Below the pieces are notes generated by a model. It was not told the DNA's origin. It ran no database searches and saw only the letters and a program-made list of their open reading frames with translations. Below are positions 43,141 to 50,884 of a stretch of 64,000 nt of DNA, piece by piece; positions within the stretch are counted from its first letter, which is position 1, and each line of letters starts with the position of its first letter. The stretch comes from Actinomycetota bacterium (GTDB lineage: Bacteria > Actinomycetota > Acidimicrobiia > Acidimicrobiales > Ilumatobacteraceae), in the NCBI GenBank assembly GCA_009702045.1, contig WLIV01000002.1, forward strand, positions 124,001-188,000. Reading direction: 5' to 3'. A program made the translations under genes and the position numbers.

Positions 43141-43497
43141 ATGGGCCTTCGCGACCTCGCCAAACGACTCTCCGTCTCCGTCGAGCAGATCGACGACGAG
43201 CGCCTGCAAGACCGCTTCACCAACCTCGATGTCACCAAGATCGGTGCCGTCACCCCGCGCACGCAGTCCCGTATCGGCGGCGAGATCACCCGCACACGGA
43301 TCACGCCGCGTTCCGGTGTGCCATCGTTCGAGATCTCCATCTCCGACGGCACCGGCACGGCCGTCGCGGTATTCACCGGCCGTCGCCATATGCCTGGCCT
43401 CGAGCACCACCGTGCCGTGGTGCTGGAAGGTGTGCCGCGAAGTGAGCGTGGCCGAATGGTCATGCTCAACCCCGCGTACACGTTGCTCCCCCACTGA
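43141..43497 (+). CDS. OB-fold nucleic-acid-binding domain protein
   Basis: 118 aa. Small OB-fold: IGGEITRTRITPRSGVPSFEISISDGTGTAVAVFTGRRHMPGLEHHRAVVLEG (about residues 44-97) is the five-stranded barrel seen in a conserved actinobacterial protein located, in mycobacteria, in the same neighbourhood as the ceoB/ceoC genes. The ligand is unknown. Its stop directly abuts the stop of the convergent TrkA gene. Confidence 0.8.
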   Translation: MGLRDLAKRLSVSVEQIDDERLQDRFTNLDVTKIGAVTPRTQSRIGGEITRTRITPRSGVPSFEISISDGTGTAVAVFTGRRHMPGLEHHRAVVLEGVPRSERGRMVMLNPAYTLLPH

Positions 43498-44160
43498 TCA
43501 GCCGACCAGGATCAGCCGGGCCGCCTCTTCGCTCTCGTCGGTGACGAGGACGAGCACTTCGTCGCCCACGCGCAAGATGGTGTCGCCGCGAGGCATGATC
43601 ACCTTGTCGTCGCGCAGCACAGCCACCACCGTGGTGTCGCGCGGGAACCCGAGATCGACGATCTCCTTGTCGGCCGCGGGTGAACCTTCGGCGAGCGTCA
43701 CTTCGGCCAGCTTGGCCTTGCCGCCGCCGAACGACAGCAGCCGCACGAACGACCCGACCGTGACAGCCTCCTGCACCAGACCGGTGATGAGGTGCGGGGT
43801 ACTGACGGATACGTCGACACCCCACGTTTCGTTGAACATCCACTCGTTCTTCGGGTTGTTCACGCGGGCCACCACGCGCGGCACGCCGAACTCTTGCTTG
43901 GCCAACAACGACACGACGAGGTTGTCCTCATCGTCGCCGGTGACCGACGCGACGACGTCCGCATGTTCGAGACCAGCCGACTTCAGCATGCTGAAGTCGC
44001 ACGCGTCGCCGCGCAGCCAGGTGACACCGGGGATGGTGCTGCCGTACTGCGAGAACACACGAATGTCGTTGTCGACGATCGTGACCTGATGACCGGCACC
44101 GACGAGTTGTTCGGCGATGAACCGACCAACACTTCCTCCACCTGCAATGACAACGATCAT
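43498..44160 (-). CDS. TrkA family potassium-uptake regulatory protein (CeoC-like)
   Basis: 220 aa. The N-terminal RCK domain has VVIAGGGSVGRFIAEQLVGAGHQVTIVDND (3-32) for NAD(H)/ATP binding, ending with the acidic residue of strand 2. The C-terminal TrkA-C domain is about residues 135-220 (AEVTLAEGSPAADKEIVDLG). It is the second gene of a two-gene operon, 9 bases after its paralogue. In mycobacteria the same pair is ceoB/ceoC. No TrkG/TrkH channel gene is present in the window. Confidence 0.9.
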   Translation of the reverse strand: MIVVIAGGGSVGRFIAEQLVGAGHQVTIVDNDIRVFSQYGSTIPGVTWLRGDACDFSMLKSAGLEHADVVASVTGDDEDNLVVSLLAKQEFGVPRVVARVNNPKNEWMFNETWGVDVSVSTPHLITGLVQEAVTVGSFVRLLSFGGGKAKLAEVTLAEGSPAADKEIVDLGFPRDTTVVAVLRDDKVIMPRGDTILRVGDEVLVLVTDESEEAARLILVG

Positions 44161-44169
44161 GATGCGCTC

Positions 44170-44835
44170 CTAGTGACCGCTGCCGGCGGGGGGGTTGAGG
44201 GTGAGCTCGTCGAGATGCGAGATGGCTTCGGTCTCGACGATGAGATAGACGACGTCGCCTTCTTGGACGACGAGGTCGGGCGTGGGCAGGATGGCCGAGC
44301 CGAGGCGACTGACGGCAGCGACACGCACCCTGCTGCTCTCCACCTCGGACAGGCGATGGCCCGCCCACTTGGCGCTGAACGAGCGCTCGACGAGCGAAAT
44401 GCGGGCGCTGGGGTCGACCCACTCGACTGCCGGTGCGTCCGGCACGAGGCGCCGTAGCACGCGCTCAGTGGTCCAGAGTGCCGGAGCGACTGTGGCGATG
44501 CCGAGGCGTTGGTACACGGCAGCACGCTGCGGGTCGTAGATGCGGGCGACGACTCGGCTGATGCCGAACGTCTCGCGTGCCACACGGGCGACGAGGATAT
44601 TGGAGTTGTCGCCGTTGGTGACGGCGGCAACTGCCTCTGCCCGCTCGATACCGGCCTCTACCAGCAGGTCGCGGTCGAAGCCGATGCCGGTGAGCGTCTG
44701 CCCGCTGAAGTCGGCGCCGAGACGTTCGAACGCCGCCGGCTTACGGTCGATGATGGCAACGGTGTGCCCCTCGCCGACCAGGTTGCGTGCCAGCGACGAG
44801 CCGACTCGGCCGCACCCCACGATGACGACGTGCAC
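44170..44835 (-). CDS. TrkA family potassium-uptake regulatory protein (CeoB-like)
   Basis: 221 aa from a GTG at 44833-44835 with an AGAAGGGA ribosome-binding site. RCK fold HVVIVGCGRVGSSLARNLVGEGHTVAIIDRKPAAF (2-36) with the strand-2 Asp, then a TrkA-C domain (ARISLVERSFSAKWAGHRLSEVE, GDVVYLIVETEA). It is divergent from the APC-type permease with a 95-base shared promoter region, which suggests regulator and transporter are controlled together. Confidence 0.9.
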   Translation of the reverse strand: MHVVIVGCGRVGSSLARNLVGEGHTVAIIDRKPAAFERLGADFSGQTLTGIGFDRDLLVEAGIERAEAVAAVTNGDNSNILVARVARETFGISRVVARIYDPQRAAVYQRLGIATVAPALWTTERVLRRLVPDAPAVEWVDPSARISLVERSFSAKWAGHRLSEVESSRVRVAAVSRLGSAILPTPDLVVQEGDVVYLIVETEAISHLDELTLNPPAGSGH

Positions 44836-44876
44836 GTTGAATTCCCTTCTGATCGACGCGCGATCTAGAAACATGC

Positions 44877-44894
44877 CTGCAACCCACGTTGCAG
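44877..44894. promoter_or_regulatory. inverted repeat between trkA and permease genes
   Basis: CTGCAAC-CCAC-GTTGCAG has perfect 7-bp arms and lies centrally in the divergent promoter region (44836-44930). It is a candidate shared operator. Confidence 0.5.
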
Positions 44895-44930
44895 TGCTGA
44901 ACTGTATCCCGACATAGGCTCTCGCCACAT

Positions 44931-46778
44931 ATGCTCCAATCGCTCAAGCGCTTGATCATCGGTCGGCCGATCGCCACTGCCGACGAGGGTCACCAACGGC
45001 TCAGCAAGAAGATCGCGCTCCCGGTTTTCGCCAGTGACGCCGTCTCCTCCACCGCCTACGCCACCGACGAAATCCTCGTTGTCATGCTCGGCGCTGGCGC
45101 CGGCTACGCGGCGTTCACCAAGCTGATCCCGATCGCGATCATCGTCGCCGTGCTGCTGGTGATCGTGGTCACCAGCTACCGCCAAACGATCTTCGCCTAC
45201 CCCAGTGGTGGCGGCAGCTACATCGTCAGTCGCGAGAACCTCGGCGACGTACCGGCACTGGTCGCCGGCTCGTCGTTGCTTGTCGACTACATCCTCACGG
45301 TCGCCGTGTCCGTGGCAGGTGGTGTACTCGCCATCCGGTCCGCATTCGGCTTCGACCACAAGTGGACCGTGCCGATCTGCCTCGTCTGCATCCTGCTGAT
45401 GACGCTCGCCAACCTACGCGGCCTCAAGGAGTCGGGCGCACTGTTCGCCCCGCCCACCTACATCTACGTCATCTCCTTGGTGACGCTGATCGTCGTCGGC
45501 CTGGTGCGCGTGTTCTGGTTCCACCTCGGCCCGATCGATCCGGCCAAGGTGAGCGAGGAGGCCACACACTTCTCCGAACTGCACAAGGCCATGGGCCTGA
45601 TGGTCTTGCTGAGAGCCTTCTCGTCCGGCGCAGTTGCGTTGTCCGGCGTCGAGGCGGTCTCCAACGGAGTGCCCGCGTTCAAGAAGCCCGAGAGCCACAA
45701 CGCGGCGCACACGCTGATGTGGATGGGCGTCATCCTCGGCACGTGCTTCGTCGGCATCTCCGTGCTGGCAGCACACCTCAAGCCATTCCGCGGCGACAAC
45801 GACCCGACGGGTATCGCCCTCATGGCCGAACACGTCTACGGCGGCAAGGGCATGCTGTTCTGGATCATGCAGATCAGCACGTTCGCGATCTTGATCCTCG
45901 CAGCGAACACGGCGTACGCCGACTTCCCTCGCCTCTCCAGCATCATCGCCAAAGACGGTTTCCTGCCTCGCCAGTTCTCCAACCGTGGCGACCGCCTAGT
46001 GTTCTCCAATGGCGTGATCTTCCTGGCCGCCGTTGCCAGCGTGCTGATCGTCGTGTTCAACGGCGAGATCTCCAAGCTGATCCCGCTCTACGCGTTCGGC
46101 GTGTTCACCGGCTTCACGCTCAGTCAGACCGGCATGGTGGTGCACCACATCCGACTGAAGGAACCGCACTGGAAGGCCAGCCTGGCGATCAACGCGCTCG
46201 GCGCAGTCACTACCGGCGTCATCGCAATCATCGTGGTCGTTTCGAAGTTCATGAAGGGCGCATGGATCCCCGCTGCGCTGATCCCGATCATGGTCACGAT
46301 CTTCTTCAGCATCGGCAAGCACTACCGCCGTGTGAAGACCGCCCTCGTCGTGCCCGTCGGCTACAAGGCCGTGCGCCGCACTCACTATGTCGTCGTGCTC
46401 GTCGGCAAGGTGAACCGCGGCGTGATCGATGCCATCGGCTACGCGCGCAGCCTCAGCCCCGAGCGCATCATCGCCCTCTCCGTGGTGCAAGACCCCGAGG
46501 AAGAGCGCGCGTTGCACGCCCAGTGGGATGAGTTCAACATCCCGATCGAACTACACACCGTGTCGTCGCCGTATCGCGAGCTCACCCGCCCGGTGATGGC
46601 GTTCCTCGACGAGATCGACCAGGAACGCCACGACGACATCATCACCGTCGTGATCCCCGAGTCGGTCACCAAGGTGTCCTCGCAGTGGTTGCACAACCAG
46701 TCGGCACTCGCACTGAAGGCACGCCTGCTCTACCGCCCCGACACGGTGGTCGTCAGCGTGCCCGTGCACATCGACTAG
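44931..46778 (+). CDS. APC-superfamily permease, KimA-like potassium transporter
   Basis: 615 aa with about 12 membrane segments followed by a cytosolic C-terminal domain (about residues 460-615, HYVVVLVGKVNRGVIDAIGYARSL). The LSKKIALPVFASDAVSSTAYATDEIL start and FAYPSGGGSYIVSRENLG loop match the KimA (YdaO) branch of the APC superfamily, high-affinity potassium-proton symporters in Bacillus. A homologue sits beside ceoB/ceoC in mycobacteria. The adjacent TrkA/RCK proteins support a potassium role here. An amino-acid substrate remains the generic alternative. Confidence 0.82.
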   Translation: MLQSLKRLIIGRPIATADEGHQRLSKKIALPVFASDAVSSTAYATDEILVVMLGAGAGYAAFTKLIPIAIIVAVLLVIVVTSYRQTIFAYPSGGGSYIVSRENLGDVPALVAGSSLLVDYILTVAVSVAGGVLAIRSAFGFDHKWTVPICLVCILLMTLANLRGLKESGALFAPPTYIYVISLVTLIVVGLVRVFWFHLGPIDPAKVSEEATHFSELHKAMGLMVLLRAFSSGAVALSGVEAVSNGVPAFKKPESHNAAHTLMWMGVILGTCFVGISVLAAHLKPFRGDNDPTGIALMAEHVYGGKGMLFWIMQISTFAILILAANTAYADFPRLSSIIAKDGFLPRQFSNRGDRLVFSNGVIFLAAVASVLIVVFNGEISKLIPLYAFGVFTGFTLSQTGMVVHHIRLKEPHWKASLAINALGAVTTGVIAIIVVVSKFMKGAWIPAALIPIMVTIFFSIGKHYRRVKTALVVPVGYKAVRRTHYVVVLVGKVNRGVIDAIGYARSLSPERIIALSVVQDPEEERALHAQWDEFNIPIELHTVSSPYRELTRPVMAFLDEIDQERHDDIITVVIPESVTKVSSQWLHNQSALALKARLLYRPDTVVVSVPVHID

Positions 46779-46827
46779 CAACGACCGGCACGGAATATCG
46801 CCGCAGCAGGCCAGGTTGGCTTGCGGT

Positions 46828-47715
46828 ATGCGAGTCATCATCTCCGGGGCCTCAGGCCTCATCGGCACAGCACTCACCCAGTCGCTACGCGCCGACGGCC
46901 ACGAGGCCATCGCCCTCGTGCGGCGGCCTGCGCGAGACGGGGAGATCAGCTGGGATCCGGCACACGGTGTGCTCGCCGCCGACGCGCTCGACGGCGCCGA
47001 CGCCGTGGTGCATCTCGCCGGCGCTGGCATCGGCGACCATCGCTGGACGGACGACTACCGACGCGAGTTACTCGACAGCCGAGTGAAGTCCACCACGCTG
47101 ATCGCGAACACCATCGCCGCCTCGGCGAATCGCCCGCCCGTGCTGCTGAGCGGTTCAGCGATCGGGTTCTACGGCGCCAGTGATGGCCGCGACCTCGACG
47201 AGACATCACCCGCCGGCCCGGGCTTCCTCGCCGACCTGTGCGTGCAATGGGAGGCCGCAACGGATGCCGCATCCGCCGTCGGGGTGCGGGTGGTCCACCT
47301 CCGCACGGGCATCGTGCTCACCGCCAAGGGCGGCGCACTGAAGAAGATGCTGCCGCTGTTCAAACTGTTCGCCGGTGGCAAGTTCGGCAATGGCAAGCAA
47401 TGGCAGAGTTGGATCTCGCTCCCTGATGAGGTCGCAGCGATTCGTCACCTCATCACGACGAACGTCGGCGGAGCGGTGAACCTCACGGCCCCCGCCCCGG
47501 TGACGAACGCCGAGTTCACCAAAGTGCTCGGCTCGGTGCTGCACCGTCCGACGCTGCTGCCTGTTCCGCGTTTCGGCCCGGCCTTACTGCTGGGCGGGGA
47601 ACTCGCCGACGCACTGCTGTACACCGGGCAGAAGGTGCTGCCTCACGCACTGCAGGCGTCGGGCTTCGAGTTCCAGCACTCGACGTTGGAGGTCGCCCTG
47701 CGGGCGGCGCTGTAG
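46828..47715 (+). CDS. TIGR01777 family NAD-dependent epimerase (YfcH-like)
   Basis: 295 aa from ATG 46828. Extended-SDR fold: RVIISGASGLIGTALTQSLRADGHEAIALVRR (2-33), VHLAGAGIGDHRW, LLSGSAIGFYG, and the C-terminal DUF1731 part (FTKVLGSVLHRPTLLPVPRFGPALLLGGELADALLYTGQKVLPHAL). Physiological substrate unknown for the family. It is convergent with the YceI gene. Confidence 0.87.
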   Translation: MRVIISGASGLIGTALTQSLRADGHEAIALVRRPARDGEISWDPAHGVLAADALDGADAVVHLAGAGIGDHRWTDDYRRELLDSRVKSTTLIANTIAASANRPPVLLSGSAIGFYGASDGRDLDETSPAGPGFLADLCVQWEAATDAASAVGVRVVHLRTGIVLTAKGGALKKMLPLFKLFAGGKFGNGKQWQSWISLPDEVAAIRHLITTNVGGAVNLTAPAPVTNAEFTKVLGSVLHRPTLLPVPRFGPALLLGGELADALLYTGQKVLPHALQASGFEFQHSTLEVALRAAL

Positions 47716-47736
47716 CTCAGGGCATCAGCCCTTGAG
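47716..47736. terminator. hairpin between convergent epimerase and YceI genes
   Basis: CTCAGGGC (47716-47723) pairs with GCCCTTGAG (47728-47736) with one bulge around a 4-base loop. It overlaps the YceI stop codon and could terminate both genes. Confidence 0.4.
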
Positions 47737-48297
47737 TGCTTCGATCTCGAGCACGATGGACACCTTGTCGGCGACCACGAAGCCACCTGCCTCGAGCGCA
47801 ACGTTCCATGCCAGACCGAAGTCCTTGCGGCTGATATCAGTTGCCGCGCTGAATCCGGCCTTGGTGTTGCCCCACGGGTCGGTGGCGACTCCGTGGAATT
47901 CGAGGGCGAAGTCGACCGCCTTGGTGACACCCTTGATGGTGATGTCGGCGTGGAGCACGTAGTCAGTGCCGGAGGCTTCGATTCCCGTGCTGACGAGCGA
48001 CCACGTCGGGTTGTGCTCGATGTCGAAGAAGTCGGTGCCGCGGAGGTGCCCGTCGCGACCTTCGTCACGGGTGTCGATCGAGTTGGCAACGACGGTGGCC
48101 TCGACCTTGGACTGCAACGGGTTGTCGGCGACCGTAATGCTGCCGGTGAACTCGTTGAACTGGCCGCGGACCTTGGCCACCACCAGATGGCGCACGACGA
48201 AGCCGATGTGCGAGTGGCTGGCGTCGACGGTCCAGGTGCCAGCAGTGAGGGCGGCGAGGGTGTCGGGTGCGGTGAGGGGGCTGGGTGCGGTGAACAT
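47725..48297 (-). CDS. YceI family protein
   Basis: 190 aa from ATG 48297, which has an AGGAGA ribosome-binding site. The lipocalin-like YceI barrel binds polyisoprenoid or amphiphilic molecules. Motifs: GTWTVDASHSHIGFVVRHLVVAKVRGQFNEFTGSITVAD (about 22-60), VVANSIDTRDEGRDGHLRGTDFFDIEHNPTW and DFGLAWNVALEAGGFVVADKVSIVLEIEAL. There is no signal peptide from this start, typical of actinobacterial members. It is divergent from a MarR regulator across a region full of palindromes. Confidence 0.9.
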   Translation of the reverse strand: MFTAPSPLTAPDTLAALTAGTWTVDASHSHIGFVVRHLVVAKVRGQFNEFTGSITVADNPLQSKVEATVVANSIDTRDEGRDGHLRGTDFFDIEHNPTWSLVSTGIEASGTDYVLHADITIKGVTKAVDFALEFHGVATDPWGNTKAGFSAATDISRKDFGLAWNVALEAGGFVVADKVSIVLEIEALKG

Positions 48298-48314
48298 GGG
48301 GAGTGTCTCCTGTG

Positions 48315-48345
48315 GGTAATACTTGACTAGAAAGGTCATTATTAC
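48315..48345. promoter_or_regulatory. inverted repeat in the YceI promoter
   Basis: GGTAATA (48315-48321) and TATTACC (48339-48345) flank an inner TGAC/GTCA pair. It is a candidate operator for the divergent MarR protein on the YceI side. Confidence 0.5.
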
Positions 48346-48347
48346 CT

Positions 48348-48376
48348 CACAATCATTGTGTTCACAACTATTTGTG
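48348..48376. promoter_or_regulatory. two tandem palindromes before marR
   Basis: CACAAT-C-ATTGTG (48348-48360) and CACAA-CTAT-TTGTG (48363-48376) are adjacent near-identical palindromes upstream of the marR -10 box, a pattern typical of MarR autoregulation. Confidence 0.6.
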
Positions 48377-48392
48377 CCAACAACTCTTCTAC

Positions 48393-48398
48393 TACTCT
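48393..48398 (+). promoter_or_regulatory. -10 box, leaderless start of marR
   Basis: TACTCT lies 6 bases before ATG 48405, favouring that start over the upstream in-frame codon at 48372, which falls inside an operator palindrome. Confidence 0.5.
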
Positions 48399-48404
48399 GT
48401 CGAA

Positions 48405-48866
48405 ATGCCCGCCACATGGCTCACCTCCGCCGAACAGACCGCGTGGCGGAATTTCATCACCACACTCCCCGACCTCACTGCAGCATTGGAGGCCGACCTC
48501 GCTCCGTACGGTCTGACGCTGGGTGATTATGAGGTGCTCGTGTTCCTGTCCGAAGCAGAGGAAGATCGCTTGCGCATGTGCGATCTCGCCGGGGCGCTGC
48601 GACTGTCACCCAGCGGTCTCACGCGTCGCCTCGATGGCCTGGTGAAGGTCGGCTGGGTCGAGCGCGAGTCGAGCGCCAGCGACCGACGTGTGATGTACGC
48701 GCACCTGACGCGAACCGGCCGCTCGAAAATGGATGAAGCCGCGCCGCATCACGTTGCCAGCGTGCGCCGCCACTTGCTGAATCCGATCGGCGACGAGGGT
48801 GTACAGAAGCTGGGAGACCTGTTCCTCCTCGTGCGCGAGCACCTCCACGCACTGCTGGCCGTATGA
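48405..48866 (+). CDS. MarR family transcriptional regulator
   Basis: 153 aa. Winged-helix segment LGDYEVLVFLSEAEEDRLRMCDLAGALRLSPSGLTRRLDGLVKVGWVERESSASDRRVMYAHLT (about residues 37-100) with the DxR wing (SDRRV). It is divergent from YceI and probably represses both through the palindromes between them. Its stop overlaps the argJ start by 4 bases (ATGA), so argJ expression is tied to this regulator's transcript. Confidence 0.9.
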   Translation: MPATWLTSAEQTAWRNFITTLPDLTAALEADLAPYGLTLGDYEVLVFLSEAEEDRLRMCDLAGALRLSPSGLTRRLDGLVKVGWVERESSASDRRVMYAHLTRTGRSKMDEAAPHHVASVRRHLLNPIGDEGVQKLGDLFLLVREHLHALLAV

Positions 48867-50038
48867 ACGAGGAGCTTCCACTCCCCCGTGGCTTCCACGC
48901 GTACGTCACCAACGTGGGCGTAAAGGACAACACCGACGACTTCACGATCGTTGCTGCCGACGCACCGTGCACCACCGCCGGCGTGTTCACCAAGAGTTCC
49001 TTCGCCGGCCCCAGCGTGATCGTCAGCCGAGCCCATGTGTCCAGCGGAACGGCTCGCGCGATCGTCGTACTGTCGAAGAACGCCAACGTCGCAACAGGTG
49101 CCGCAGGTTTGGCCGACGCGCACGAGGTCGTCGCCGGGGTTGCCGCAACGCTGGACTGCGCAGCCACCGACATTCTCATCGCGTCCACCGGGGTCATCGG
49201 ACGTCGCTACCCGATGGACCGCATCCGCGCCGGTCTCGCCGCGATCCCTACTCCCCTGCCGGGGACAGACGCCGGAGCCGTGGCCCGCGGAATCATGACC
49301 ACCGATACCGTCCCGAAGACTGCCTCTGCTGTCGTCGGCGACGTGCGCATCGTCGGCGTGGCCAAGGGTGTCGGCATGATCGAGCCCGATATGGCGACGA
49401 TGATCGCGATGTTCTTCACCGACGCAGCACTTGACGCCACCACCCTCGACGCGGCCTTTCGTTCGGTCATCGACCGCACGTTCAACTGCGTCTCGGTCGA
49501 CACCGACACGTCCACGAGCGACACCGCAGTCATTCTTGCGAGTGGCGCAGCCGGGCCGATCGACGTCGCCGAGTTCACGGCTGGGCTGTACGCGGTCGCC
49601 GAGTCGCTCACCAAGCAAGTGGCCCGCGACGGCGAGGGCGCGGAAACGCTCATCGAGGTCACCGTCGACGGCGCCGTGTCGTACGAGCAGGCCAAGCGTG
49701 TCGCCAAGGCGATCGTCAACTCGCCTCTCGTGAAGACCGCAGTGCACGGTGCTGATCCCAACTGGGGCAGGGTGGCGATGGCCGTCGGTAAGAGCACCTC
49801 CTCCGCCGAGGTCGATCAGGACACGGTCGTCATCCGCTTCGGTACACAGGAGGTCTACCCGGCACTGCTGGACGAGACCGGCCTGGCGGCACTGTCGGAG
49901 TACATGCGCGGCGACGATGTACTCATCCACGTGACGCTCGCTGCGCCCGACGGCAGCCGTGGCAATTCCACGGCCACCGTCTGGGGCTGCGATCTCACGG
50001 ATGGTTACGTGCGGATCAACGCCGACTACACGACGTGA
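48863..50038 (+). CDS. argJ: bifunctional glutamate N-acetyltransferase/amino-acid acetyltransferase
   Basis: 391 aa. ArgJ recycles acetyl groups in arginine synthesis (ornithine acetyltransferase), some also using acetyl-CoA. The autoprocessing site is KGVGMIEPDMATM, cleaved between Ala178 and Thr179 so that Thr179 becomes the nucleophile. Other signatures: CTTAGVFTKSSFAGP, STGVIGRRYPMDRI, TFNCVSVDTDTSTSDT and GADPNWGRVAMAVGKS. No other arginine gene lies nearby; it is instead coupled to marR. Confidence 0.93.
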   Translation: MNEELPLPRGFHAYVTNVGVKDNTDDFTIVAADAPCTTAGVFTKSSFAGPSVIVSRAHVSSGTARAIVVLSKNANVATGAAGLADAHEVVAGVAATLDCAATDILIASTGVIGRRYPMDRIRAGLAAIPTPLPGTDAGAVARGIMTTDTVPKTASAVVGDVRIVGVAKGVGMIEPDMATMIAMFFTDAALDATTLDAAFRSVIDRTFNCVSVDTDTSTSDTAVILASGAAGPIDVAEFTAGLYAVAESLTKQVARDGEGAETLIEVTVDGAVSYEQAKRVAKAIVNSPLVKTAVHGADPNWGRVAMAVGKSTSSAEVDQDTVVIRFGTQEVYPALLDETGLAALSEYMRGDDVLIHVTLAAPDGSRGNSTATVWGCDLTDGYVRINADYTT

Positions 50039-50045
50039 GCGGCGA

Positions 50046-50819
50046 TCACTTCGGTGGCATGCGAATGCCGCCATCCACGCGGATGGTCTCGGCATTCATG
50101 TAACTGTTGGTAACGCACTCGATCACCATCGAGGCCAGCTCGGCCGGGTCGCCGAGGCGCTGCGGGAACAGCACACCCTTCTGCAGGTTGGCCTTGAACG
50201 CCTCGCTGCCCTCACCGTGGCCGTAGATCGGCGTGTCGATGAGACCGGGAGCGACAGTGTTGACGCGCACGCCGATCGCTGCGAGATCGCGAGCAACGGG
50301 CAGGGTCATGCCGACGACGCCGCCCTTGCTGGCGGAGTAGCTGGCCTGGCCGATCTGACCATCGAAGGCAGCGACGGAGGCGATGTTGACGATCGCGCCG
50401 CGCTCGCCGTACTCGAGCGGTTCGTTGGTGCTCATGGCCGTGGCGGCAATGCGGATGCAGTCGAACGTGCCAACGAGGTTGATGGCAATGACCTTCTTGA
50501 ACGCATCGAGGTCCGCAGCGGCGTCGTAGCCACCCTTGCCCACGGTGCGCTGCGCCCAGCCGATACCCGCGGAGTTCACCAACACGCGCAACGGCCCCAT
50601 GCTCTTGGCCATCTCCACCGCGTTGATGATGTCGTCGGTGTTGGTGACGTCGACCTTGCAGAACGCGCCGCCGATCTCGTCGGCGAGTTCACGGCCCTTC
50701 TCCTCCTGCACGTCGGCCACGACGACCTTCGCGCCCTTGGCGGCCAACAGGCGGCATGACGCGGCACCGATACCCGACGCGCCACCCGTGACGATTGCAC
50801 TTGCTCCATTGATGTCCAT
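50046..50819 (-). CDS. short-chain dehydrogenase (3-hydroxyacyl-CoA dehydrogenase type II-like)
   Basis: 257 aa from ATG 50819. SDR motifs: AIVTGGASGIGAASCRLLAAKGAKVVVADVQ (8-38), VDVTN, NSAG, the Ser in NIASVAAFDGQIGQASYSASKGG with catalytic YxxxK. The AFDGQIGQAxYSASKGGVVGMTLPVARDLA stretch is that of HSD10-type 3-hydroxyacyl-CoA dehydrogenases. Stand-alone, convergent with argJ. Confidence 0.88.
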   Translation of the reverse strand: MDINGASAIVTGGASGIGAASCRLLAAKGAKVVVADVQEEKGRELADEIGGAFCKVDVTNTDDIINAVEMAKSMGPLRVLVNSAGIGWAQRTVGKGGYDAAADLDAFKKVIAINLVGTFDCIRIAATAMSTNEPLEYGERGAIVNIASVAAFDGQIGQASYSASKGGVVGMTLPVARDLAAIGVRVNTVAPGLIDTPIYGHGEGSEAFKANLQKGVLFPQRLGDPAELASMVIECVTNSYMNAETIRVDGGIRMPPK

Positions 50820-50826
50820 ACCCGAG

Positions 50827-50832
50827 ACGATA
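50827..50832 (-). promoter_or_regulatory. -10 box, leaderless start of the SDR gene
   Basis: On the minus strand TATCGT lies 7 bases before the ATG ending at 50819, supporting that start. Confidence 0.4.
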
Positions 50833-50884
50833 CGCGGACCTTGCAACGAGACCACAGTCGGCGCGACGCTGAACTGGAGGGGCC

